From assembly GCF_009792235.1 (NCBI RefSeq), contig NZ_CP046973.1, positions 3,100,001 through 3,164,000 on the forward strand: 64,000 nt of DNA. Direction: 5' to 3'. The position numbers were made by a program, and so were the translations under genes. The notes under the pieces were generated by a model. The model worked only from the letters and a program-made list of their open reading frames with translations. It ran no database searches and had not been told where the DNA came from. Each line of letters begins with the position of its first letter. Positions within the stretch are counted from its first letter, which is position 1. This DNA comes from Microcystis aeruginosa FD4 (GTDB taxonomy: Bacteria > Cyanobacteriota > Cyanobacteriia > Cyanobacteriales > Microcystaceae). This document shows positions 56,842-64,000 of the stretch, piece after piece.

Positions 56842-57913
56842 ATGAAATTCCGATTTATGGGTGGGGAGAAACTTGTCGGAGCAATTGTGGTCACTGTCCT
56901 AACCACGCTGACAATCGGGCAACATCAGCTTAGTCAGGCCCAAAGTCCTATTGCCCCCCCTAAACCCGCCGCTGAAAGTGGCGAAAAAAACCCCAGAAAC
57001 TATCCTAGTAGAAGGTTTAGGCAGACTTACCCTCGCTAAAACCTTAGAAGGGCAACAATCCACCCCTAATGCTCTGATTTTCAGCCCCGATAACCAATTA
57101 GTTCTCGCTGGTGGTAGTGATACGGATCCTCTCCTGAGAATTTGGTCAGTAAAAACAGGGCAAAAAGTCTCCCAAACTCGCGCCCAAAGAACCAGCGTCA
57201 AAGCTTTAGCCATTAGTCCCAACGAAAGATTATTAGTTAGTAGCGGTTTAGATGGTTCCATTAATTTTTGGAATCTGGTGGAAGGCAAGTATTTAGGAAT
57301 TGCCCTCGAACACGGCAATACTGTCCTCGCTCTCACGGTTACTCCCGATGGTAAAACGTTAATTAGTGGTGGTTTGGAAGGAATTCGCCTCTGGACAGTG
57401 CAACCTCCCCGCCGTCCCCTCTATCGTTTAAATTGGGTGGGTAATTTTGTTTATTCCCTAGGGGTGAAATCCGATGGTGTCACCCTTGCTAGTGGTCATG
57501 AAAACGGTGAGGTACATTTTTGGGACATCCGCGAGGGCAAATTTTTATCGAAATTTTCCGCCCATCCCCAAGCGGTTAGCAAGCTTTTATACACTCCCGA
57601 CGGTAAAAATTTAATTACGGGTAGTTTAGACCGCACGATTAAAATCTGGGATACGAGCAATAATAAGTTATTATTTACCCTCATCGGTCATACAGCCCGA
57701 ATACGTTCCCTGGCACTCCATCCTAACGGACAAATTCTCGCTAGTGCCAGTAATGACGGTGTGCGTTTATGGGATGTGACGACGGGTAAACAGTTGGCCT
57801 GGTTTGATAATAATTCCGACTGGGTGGAATCCCTAGCTTTTAGTCCCGATGGGCAGTATTTGGCTAGTGGTAATTATGATCTTAAAATTCGCCTCTGGCA
57901 ATTCGTCCGTTAG
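56842..57913 (+). pseudogene. Exported WD40-repeat protein, split by a +1 frameshift at homopolymers
   Basis: Frame one (56842-57039) encodes a signal-peptide-like start: MKFRFMGGEKLVGAIVVTVL, then a small-residue cleavage region ending QAQSPIAPP. Frame two (open from 56951 to 57913) encodes ETILVEGLGRLTLAKTLEG and then seven WD40-like blades (RIWSVKTG, INFWNLVEG, IRLWTVQ, VHFWDIREG, IKIWDTSNN, VRLWDVTTG, IRLWQFVR). The switch must occur between a C7 run (56954-56960) and an A7 run (56984-56990); removing one base from either restores one frame. It may be a true mutation, a sequencing error, or a slippage-controlled gene. Intact product would be about 356 residues. Confidence 0.7.
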
Positions 57914-57929
57914 GCAAAAATGCCTTCAT

Positions 57930-58634
57930 TTAGCCTTTAACCACTTCTAGAAAAGCTGATTTAGCCGCTGCCTGTTCCGCTGCTTTTTTGCTTCTGCCAG
58001 TTCCCACTCCTAATTTCTGCTCATTTAACCACACTTCCGCACAAAAACGCTCTTGATCTAAACCATTGATTTCTTTTACTAAATATTGCGGCAGTTTTTT
58101 GTATGTTGCTTGTGTCCACTCCTGCAAGGCATCCTTATAATTCTGGCGGGCCGGATCTCGACGAATTTCGGCCGCTTTTTCCTTTAGTGGTTCATCTAAC
58201 CAAGAACGCACTAAAACCATTGTCTGTGTACTAAGATATAAAGCTCCCAAGACTGCCTCAAAAGCGTCTGCTAGTCGGGAAATTCGCCCCGCATGATCAA
58301 TACTCGTACTACTTGATACCAACAAATAACGCTCGAAACCGTAGCGATCCGCAAATTCCGCCAGAGTGCGATCGCTAACCATCATCGATCGCAGGGCGGC
58401 AAATTCTCCCACTAGGGCCTCCGGATAGGTTTCTAACAATACCTCCGCCGCCACGAGTCTTACCACAGAATCGCCCACAAATTCCAATTGTTCATAATTC
58501 TTATCACGGGAAATACTGGGATGAGTTAGAGCTAAATCTAATAAATCCCACCTGACGGGGACATCAGCTGATAAACCCAGCTTTTCCACTAGGGTTTTTA
58601 ATTGTTTTTGGCGACGCGGATCACTTAAGGACAT
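57930..58634 (-). CDS. rnc: Ribonuclease III
   Basis: 234 residues. Endonuclease domain with signature EQLEFVGDSVVRLVAAEVL (about 45-65), acidic metal ligands there and in the DAFEAVLGALYLS segment. C-terminal double-stranded RNA-binding domain (about 160-230: YKDALQEWTQ, GVGTGRSKKAAEQAAAKSAF). Processes rRNA and other duplex RNAs. Its start lies only 14 bp from a 260-bp GTGGGGT minisatellite, so promoter and leader are made of or lie beyond the repeat. Confidence 0.95.
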   Translation of the reverse strand: MSLSDPRRQKQLKTLVEKLGLSADVPVRWDLLDLALTHPSISRDKNYEQLEFVGDSVVRLVAAEVLLETYPEALVGEFAALRSMMVSDRTLAEFADRYGFERYLLVSSSTSIDHAGRISRLADAFEAVLGALYLSTQTMVLVRSWLDEPLKEKAAEIRRDPARQNYKDALQEWTQATYKKLPQYLVKEINGLDQERFCAEVWLNEQKLGVGTGRSKKAAEQAAAKSAFLEVVKG

Positions 58635-58647
58635 GGGAGCGGGAAGA

Positions 58648-58907
58648 TGGGGTGTGGGGTGTGGGGTGTGGGGAGATGGGTGTGGGGTGTGGGGTGTAGG
58701 GTGTGGGGTGTGGGGTGTGGGGTGTGGGGTGTGGGGTGTGGGGTGTGGGGAGATGGGTGTGGGGTGTGGGGTGTGGGGTGTGGGGTGTGGGGTGTGGGGT
58801 GTGGGGTGTGGGGTGTGGGGAGATGGGTGTGGGGTGTGGGGTGTAGGGTGTGGGGTGTGGGGTGTGGGGTGTGGGGTGTGGGGTGTGGGGTGTGGGGTGT
58901 GGGGAGA
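58648..58907 (+). repeat. GGGGTGT heptamer minisatellite with higher-order repeats
   Basis: About 37 near-perfect 7-bp units. GGGGAGATGGG variants occur at 58670, 58747 and 58817, spaced 77 and 70 bp (multiples of seven), showing duplication of larger blocks. Open frames across it (His/Pro/Thr or Gly/Val/Trp repeats) are a by-product of the 21-bp phase. Confidence 0.9.
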
Positions 58908-58984
58908 ATAAATAAAAGCAATCTCCTATCTCCTGAATACTGACTCCTGATAACTGATAACTGATAACTGATTACTGATAAAGG

Positions 58985-59480
58985 AGAGAGTCAGACATAA
59001 GCCGAATTCTGTATTTCCCAACAGCAGTAAAATTGCTTTTACCTTTGTTGGAATAGAGGTTATCTATCTGGGATAATTGTTACCAATTACCTCAAGCGGT
59101 TCCTAAAAACGGGACAGGAAAAAGACCAACCTTTGTCCCTCCACCTTGCTCCCCACCGGGGTTTACCGAGCCAGTACCTCTCGATACTGCTGGTGCGCTC
59201 TTACCGCACCTTTGCACCCTTACCCCCAATCAGTTATCAGTGATCAGTTATCAGTTATCAGTAGAAAGTTATTAGTGGAAAGTTATTAGTTATCAGTGAA
59301 TTTACTTTCGTTACTGATCACTGTTTACTGATCACTGAAAAAGGGGGCGGTATTTTTCTGTGGCACTATCCTCACGCTCGCGCGCACTGGACGTTATCCA
59401 GCAAGTGTGGTCTTTCGGGAGTTCGGACTTTCCTCGGAATCATTGATAAAATGATCCCGCAACCTCTAGACCAACTCTCT
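58985..59480 (-). ncRNA. rnpB: RNase P RNA (M1-like) with a repeat insertion
   Basis: Reverse complement begins AGAGAGTTGGTCTAGAGG, then GAGGAAAGTCCGAACTCCCG, ACTTGCTGGATAACGTCCAG, GCGTGAGGATAGTGCCACAG and ends near GCCGAATTCTG in the other strand. 5' AGAGAGT pairs with 3' ACTCTCT, closing P1. Conserved core blocks of bacterial type A RNase P RNA are present. About 110 nt of tandem repeats (59229-59339) lie between GGGGGT and CCGCCCCC, i.e. in the P12 arm. Confidence 0.93.
59229..59339. repeat. Heptamer repeats inside rnpB
   Basis: CAGTTAT/CAGTGAT/CAGTAAA-type 7-mers expand the P12 loop of RNase P RNA, flanked by the complementary CCCCC/GGGGG stem. Confidence 0.8.
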
Positions 59481-59595
59481 CCCATTCTCTAGTATGACTT
59501 ACCAGAGACTCGATCGCTCATATATCCTAGTCAATAATCAGTGATCAGTAAACAGTAAACAGTGAACAGTGAAAAGACAGTAGGAAGCTGCTATT

Positions 59596-59811
59596 TAGGG
59601 TATGCTGAAAAAGTTTCTCGTGGGGGTAGGGTGTGGGGTGTGGGGTGTAGGGTGTAGGGTTTTACCAATTTTCATCTGGTCAATTACCTAATTTTCAGAG
59701 AAAAAGTCCCTGAATTTTCCCCCGATCACTGCCATATCCGGTACTTTTTGAGGGTAAAAAAGTCTAAAAGTCTTACCCAACAAGGTTTTTAGATTTATTC
59801 AGCAGACCCTA
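59596..59811. repeat. TAGGGTTTGCTGAA-ended MITE, copy 4
   Basis: TAGGGTATGCTGAA and TTCAGCAGACCCTA termini; interior like copies 2 and 3 with four GTGTGGGG/GTGTAGGG units. TGATAAC heptamers (59837-59868) lead directly into the next gene. Confidence 0.85.
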
Positions 59812-59871
59812 CATACTGCACACTTAAAACTCAAATCTGATAACTGATAACTGATAACTGATAACTGCTCA

Positions 59872-60699
59872 ATGTCGATCGCTCTCAACGTTAAGATCAA
59901 AGGTAATGGCTATCCGATTCTCTGTCTGCACGGTCATCCCGGTTCGGCAGCGAGTATGTCTGTATTTACCGATCATTTTTGCCAACGCTGGCAAACCCTG
60001 GCCCCGGATTTGCGCGGCTACGGTAAAAGTCGTTATCGCCGGGATTTTGAGCTAGAAGAACATCTAGAGGATTTAATTGGACTGCTCGATCGCCAAAAAA
60101 TCCAGCAATGTTTAATTCTCGGTTGGTCTTTGGGGGGTATAATCGCCCTGGAATTAGTATTGCGGCATCCGGAGCGCTTTCCTGGTTTAATTCTAGTGGC
60201 CTCGGCTGCGCGGCCTTGGGGTAGTCATCCTCCTGTCACCACCACAGATTTAGTTTTGACGGGGATTGCGGCAATTCTCAATCAGATCAAACCGGGATGG
60301 CGTTGGAATATTGATACTTTTGCTCGTCGTTCCCTGTTTCAGTACCTTTTTTCACAACATCAAGCGACATCCTATCAATATCTCGCTCAAGATGCTGTTC
60401 CTGCCTACTTAGGCACTTCTCCAGCAGCTAATCGCGCTTTAAATCGGGCTTTAAAAAAAGGTAACAATTGTTTAAAATCTCTTGACAAAATCACAATTCC
60501 CTGCTTAGTTCTGGCGGGGGCAAAGGATCGCCATATTACCAGTGCCTCGAGCCAAGAAACGGCCGAAAAACTGAAACTGTCTGGGTGGAAATGTTACCCA
60601 GATACAGCCCATCTGTTCCCTTGGGAAATCCCCGACTTAGTTTTAGGGGACATTGATGCTTGGTTAGCCGAGCATTTTAGCGATAAACTGGCAGAGTGA
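59872..60699 (+). CDS. Alpha/beta-fold hydrolase
   Basis: 275 residues. Oxyanion region LCLHGHPGSAASM (about 17-29), nucleophile elbow LGWSLGGIIALEL (Ser at about 85), acid Asp in LVLAGAKDRHI (about 222) and His in DTAHLFPWE (about 250). Substrate is not predictable; family includes esterases and C-C hydrolases. It starts immediately after TGATAAC heptamers with no clear ribosome-binding site. Its 3' end overlaps sasA, on the other strand, by 23 bp. Confidence 0.88.
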   Translation: MSIALNVKIKGNGYPILCLHGHPGSAASMSVFTDHFCQRWQTLAPDLRGYGKSRYRRDFELEEHLEDLIGLLDRQKIQQCLILGWSLGGIIALELVLRHPERFPGLILVASAARPWGSHPPVTTTDLVLTGIAAILNQIKPGWRWNIDTFARRSLFQYLFSQHQATSYQYLAQDAVPAYLGTSPAANRALNRALKKGNNCLKSLDKITIPCLVLAGAKDRHITSASSQETAEKLKLSGWKCYPDTAHLFPWEIPDLVLGDIDAWLAEHFSDKLAE

Positions 60700-61831
60700 A
60701 GTGAAAACTACTGCCGTGGTCGGGGACACTATCTACCCAAATTTGACCGTAGTGGGCGCGAATAATCTTGCGACAGACCGATAAACCGATGCCATAACCT
60801 TCTTTGCCCTCATCCCGTTTGAGACGCACATGACCCTCAAAAATATGCTCTTGTTTTTCTTCGGGAATGCCCGGGCCGGTATCACTGATGCTCACCTGTA
60901 CTTTTTGAGTAGTACGATGGAGGACAGAAAGGGTAATTGCGCCGCCAGCGGGGGTATATTTGATCCCATTCTCCAGGAGATTAATAATCACCTGTCGGAT
61001 TAACTCCTCGTCAGCATAGACGGGGGGCAGATCTTGGGGAATATCGCTTTGGAGAATTAAAGTCTTTTCCTGAAAAGTATCGGTAAATTGAGACAAAATT
61101 TCCTGACAGAGGGATTGGAGATAAAATTTACTCTGTTGGAGAGTGAATTGCGCCGCCATGCTCTTAGAAGCTTGTAGAATATCCGTGATCAAACGGTTCA
61201 TAATCCGGAACTGTTTGCGGGCCTGTTGGTGCAGTTGTTCTCGTAATTGCAGACTGCGCTCCGTATCCGGTTGATGATAGGCTAATTCTAGGGTTTCCAC
61301 GGCGATGGAAGCAGCGGTGAGAGGGCTGCGTAAATCGTGGGCTAACATAGCCAAAATTTGGTCTTTAAATTTTAATTGTTCTAATAATTCTTCCTTTTCC
61401 TGTTTAAGACGAAAAACCTCATCGGCGATGCGGATGAGTTCGCCCGAATGTTCCATCTCTTGAAGTTGTCCATCCTCAGCGTGATGATTTTTGACCTCCT
61501 CTTTAATCGCTTTTTGCCAGCGTACCAACCATTTTTTAAACTGTTCCACCAGATTACTGCCCGCGAGGGTATGACGGGGGCCGGGGGCAATTTTGACCAA
61601 GGCGGGGGTAGCTACAAGGCGAAAATGTTCGACTAAATGAGGTTGCTGGCGGATTTCGATGATCTGTAGGTCAATTGGGTAATCAGACTTTAAAGACTGG
61701 AGATAGGCCTGAATTTGACGAATAATTTCTTGAGAACTGGGACGGTCATCAACAAATAGCAAAAGTTGAATCGAGAGAGGCGTTGTCGTCTCTGTACCTA
61801 AAGCAGTCAGTGGCTCATTAGATGGGAGCAT
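60677..61831 (-). CDS. sasA: Circadian clock output histidine kinase SasA
   Basis: 384 residues. The N-terminal KaiB-like thioredoxin domain (about 18-105: QLLLFVDDRPSSQEIIRQI, LVATPALVKIAPGPRHTLAG) binds KaiC. The phospho-acceptor His is in MLAHDLRSPLTAAS (about 164). ATPase motifs follow: N box LLENGIKYTP, G1 SDTGPGIPEE and G2 GYGIGLSVC. It passes clock phase to the response regulator RpaA. No other clock gene is in the window. Convergent overlap with the hydrolase gene is 23 bp. Confidence 0.95.
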   Translation of the reverse strand: MLPSNEPLTALGTETTTPLSIQLLLFVDDRPSSQEIIRQIQAYLQSLKSDYPIDLQIIEIRQQPHLVEHFRLVATPALVKIAPGPRHTLAGSNLVEQFKKWLVRWQKAIKEEVKNHHAEDGQLQEMEHSGELIRIADEVFRLKQEKEELLEQLKFKDQILAMLAHDLRSPLTAASIAVETLELAYHQPDTERSLQLREQLHQQARKQFRIMNRLITDILQASKSMAAQFTLQQSKFYLQSLCQEILSQFTDTFQEKTLILQSDIPQDLPPVYADEELIRQVIINLLENGIKYTPAGGAITLSVLHRTTQKVQVSISDTGPGIPEEKQEHIFEGHVRLKRDEGKEGYGIGLSVCRKIIRAHYGQIWVDSVPDHGSSFHFTLPVYR

Positions 61832-61978
61832 CGGAAAATTAGTAAACCTAGGGATTGACGAGATCGATCGATCATCGATCGACTTTTATCATATTCTTTA
61901 TTGTAGAAGCTTAAGATAGTATAAAATCTACTCAACCTAATCTTAAAGTTTTATTCCTTAATTCTAAGAAGAAATCCT

Positions 61979-63568
61979 ATGGCTTTTGGCTATGTTGCCC
62001 TAGTTCTCCACGCTCATCTCCCTTTCGTCCGCCATCCCGAAAGCGATTACGTCCTCGAAGAAGAATGGTTATACGAAGCAATCACAGAAACCTACATCCC
62101 TCTCCTGCAAGTTTTTGAAGGTCTCAAGCGGGACGGTATCGATTTTAAAATGACCATGAGCATGACTCCGCCTTTGGTGTCGATGCTGCGGGATCCGTTA
62201 CTGCAAGAGCGTTATGAAGAACACTTAGGTAAGTTAGAAGAATTAATTGCTAAAGAAATCGACCATAATCAACATAATGGCCATATTCGCTACTTAGCCG
62301 AATATTACGCTGAATCTTTCCAAAGTATCCGACAAACTTGGGAAAAATACGATCGAGATCTGGTCAAAGCTTTTAAACAATTCCTCGACAGTAATAACCT
62401 AGAAATTATCACCTGTGGTGCGACTCACGGTTATATGCCCCTGATGAAAATGTACCCGCAAGCGGTGTGGGCGCAAATTGAGGTGGCCTGTCAACACTAC
62501 GAGGAAAATTTCGGTCGTCGTCCCAAGGGCATTTGGTTGCCGGAATGTGCCTACTACGAAGGGGTAGAAAGAATGTTAGCCGATGCGGGCATTCGTTACT
62601 TCCTCGTCGATGGCCACGGTATTCTCTACGGTCGTCCTCGCCCCCGTTACGGCAGTTATGCGCCCATTTTCACAGAAACCGGGGTGGCTGCTTTCGGTCG
62701 TGACCACGAATCTTCCCAACAGGTTTGGTCTTCCCAAGTCGGTTATCCGGGGGATATAGTCTATCGGGAATTCTATAAAGATTTGGGCTGGGAAGCGGAA
62801 TACGAATATATTAAGCCCTATATCATGCCCAATGGTCAACGCAAGAATATAGGCATCAAATACCACAAAATTACTAGCCGGGACGGTGGTTTATCGGAAA
62901 AAGGTCTTTATGACCCCTACTGGGCCAAAGAAAAGGCCGCCGAACACGCGGGCAATTTTATGTATAATCGCGAGCGGCAAGTGGAGAGTTTAGCCGGAAT
63001 TATGGGCCGTCCTCCCCTGGTTGTTTCTCCCTACGATGCTGAGTTATTCGGTCACTGGTGGTATGAGGGACCCTGGTTTATTGATTTTCTGTTCCGTAAG
63101 TCTTGGTATGACCAAAATATCTACCAAATGACCCATTTAGCCGATTATCTCCGGGCTAACCCCAATCAGCAGGTCTGTCGTCCTTCCCAATCCAGTTGGG
63201 GTTATAAGGGTTTCCATGAATACTGGCTGAATGAAACTAACGCATGGATCTATCCTCACCTGCACAAAGGCACGGAACGAATGATTGAATTAAGTCATCA
63301 TGAAGCGGAGGATGAATTACAGGAACGGGCTTTAAATCAGGCAGCCCGGGAGTTATTATTAGCACAATCTTCCGATTGGGCGTTTATTATGCGAACCGGT
63401 ACGATGGTTCCCTATGCTGTCCGGCGCACTCGTTCCCACCTACTGCGGTTAAATAAAATCTATGAAGATGTGAAATCCGAGAAGATTGACTCTGGTTGGT
63501 TGCAAAAAGTTGAGGAAATCGATAATATTTTCCCCAATATTGATTATCGCATCTATCGACCCCTGTAA
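61979..63568 (+). CDS. GH57 1,4-alpha-glucan branching enzyme-like protein
   Basis: 529 residues. GH57 motif 1 ALVLHAHLPFVRHPE, motif 3 GIWLPECAYYEG (Glu nucleophile, about 187) and motif 4 SPYDAELFGHWWYEG (Asp, about 355) are intact. The C-terminal helical part (DUF1957-like, about 430-525, NQAARELLLAQSSDWAFIM) is typical of the branching-enzyme subgroup, which forms alpha-1,6 branches in glycogen. A second GH57 protein of another subgroup is encoded at 53418-55658. Preceded by AAGAAGAAA. Frame intact. Confidence 0.92.
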   Translation: MAFGYVALVLHAHLPFVRHPESDYVLEEEWLYEAITETYIPLLQVFEGLKRDGIDFKMTMSMTPPLVSMLRDPLLQERYEEHLGKLEELIAKEIDHNQHNGHIRYLAEYYAESFQSIRQTWEKYDRDLVKAFKQFLDSNNLEIITCGATHGYMPLMKMYPQAVWAQIEVACQHYEENFGRRPKGIWLPECAYYEGVERMLADAGIRYFLVDGHGILYGRPRPRYGSYAPIFTETGVAAFGRDHESSQQVWSSQVGYPGDIVYREFYKDLGWEAEYEYIKPYIMPNGQRKNIGIKYHKITSRDGGLSEKGLYDPYWAKEKAAEHAGNFMYNRERQVESLAGIMGRPPLVVSPYDAELFGHWWYEGPWFIDFLFRKSWYDQNIYQMTHLADYLRANPNQQVCRPSQSSWGYKGFHEYWLNETNAWIYPHLHKGTERMIELSHHEAEDELQERALNQAARELLLAQSSDWAFIMRTGTMVPYAVRRTRSHLLRLNKIYEDVKSEKIDSGWLQKVEEIDNIFPNIDYRIYRPL

Positions 63569-63670
63569 TCTGGGTGAATAGTATAGATAAAAAGGGGGGT
63601 TATACCAAATTTCTAAATCCATGACAGACATCCACGCTCGAATGCTTGCCAAGCCTGCATTCGTTGTGAC

Positions 63671-63890
63671 GCGAATAAAGAAAAATGGTATCCTATTGGT
63701 GATTTTCTCTCACTTAAGGTGAGCAGCAGAAGTTGTTCAAAGAGGGCGAAGGCAATTCGCCCCTACAATAATATTATTTCGCCAATGGTAGGGGCGCACC
63801 GCGTGCGCCCAAAATGTCATCTGGATATTTCGACAAAATTGAGATGCACCAGGCATAACCATCTCTGTCATTACTTTTGAAAAATGGTAT
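63671..63890 (+). repeat. Composite palindromic MITE, copy D
   Basis: Core 63691-63850 (CCTATTGGTG to GAGATGCACC) is the inverse of copy C, framed by AAAAATGGTAT on both sides. The neighbouring text GGCATAACCATCTCTGTCAT is also shared with copy C. No gene in 63569-63912. Confidence 0.8.
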
Positions 63891-63912
63891 TAGTTAATGC
63901 CCCCCTGATTTT

Positions 63913-64000
63913 TTAGGGCTGCGGGGGTAATTCTGAGGCTAATTTGGCCAGAATCTGGGGTTTAAGTTGATCGAGTTTCTGTTTTAGCATCCGCTTGCTA
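63913..64000 (-). CDS. C-terminal end of an unknown protein (gene continues past the edge)
   Basis: The last 28 codons before TAA at 63913 read SKRMLKQKLDQL, then KPQILAKLASELPPQP. Helical, basic, plausible protein end but too short to identify. It may be spurious. Confidence 0.35.
   Translation of the reverse strand, partial: SKRMLKQKLDQLKPQILAKLASELPPQP

Noticed and set aside
58625..58921. Open frames of about 95 codons on both strands (His/Pro/Thr or Gly/Val/Trp repeats)
   Set aside because: They follow from the 21-bp phase of the heptamer minisatellite; no composition or start signal of a gene.

Overview
The window looks like chromosomal DNA of a unicellular cyanobacterium, most likely Microcystis (aeruginosa group) or a close relative. 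Supporting signs are the palindrome GCGATCGC (HIP1) in many genes, cyanobacterial markers (ndhF, vipp1, the clock kinase sasA, biliverdin reductase bvdR, split rpoC1/rpoC2), and a very high load of IS fragments, MITEs and heptamer/octamer tandem repeats. Species assignment is inference. No tools were run: all boundaries come from reading the sequence.

Layout. 1-5.8 kb: 5' part of rpoC1 (leftward), a membrane-anchored WD40 protein, a B12-type radical SAM protein and a glycosyltransferase. 5.9-8 kb: ISL3 fragment and a dead tnpB element. 8-10 kb: ndhF. 10.1-11.1 kb: MITE-rich spacer. 11.3-16.4 kb: a sulfur operon encoding cysteine synthase, serine acetyltransferase, a family 2A encapsulin shell (SrpI type) and a cysteine desulfurase with a long disordered N-terminus (its cargo). 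This makes a path from serine to cysteine to sulfane sulfur inside a protein shell. A tnpB-derived mini-element sits exactly at the former cysK/cysE junction. 16.4-20.6 kb: MITEs, plsY and an SDR gene split by two TnpB-type elements. 20.6-24.9 kb: vipp1, an IS66 remnant, a LuxR-type regulator, a DUF4438 protein and a broken Uma2 gene.

25-33.9 kb holds eight leftward genes in tight succession: a peptidoglycan-binding/lysozyme-like protein, a HExxH protein, two paralogous acidic/Arg-rich proteins and four proteins I cannot assign. It is the best candidate in the window for an undescribed system. It is followed by tRNA-Leu, lgt, a LivH-type permease, bvdR, a DciA-like protein, a second PspA-family protein, IS630 debris, a GNAT gene and tRNA-Pro.

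42.9-51.8 kb: the leftward rpsT-tatD-rpoB-rpoC2 block. rpoC1 is about 42 kb away, and rpoB is flanked on both sides by the same G-rich/C-rich repeat. 52-63.6 kb: gmd, two GH57 glycosidases, a WD40 gene split by a frameshift at homopolymers, rnc next to a 260-bp heptamer minisatellite, rnpB (RNase P RNA) with tandem repeats inserted in it, an alpha/beta hydrolase convergent with sasA, and dispersed palindromic MITEs.
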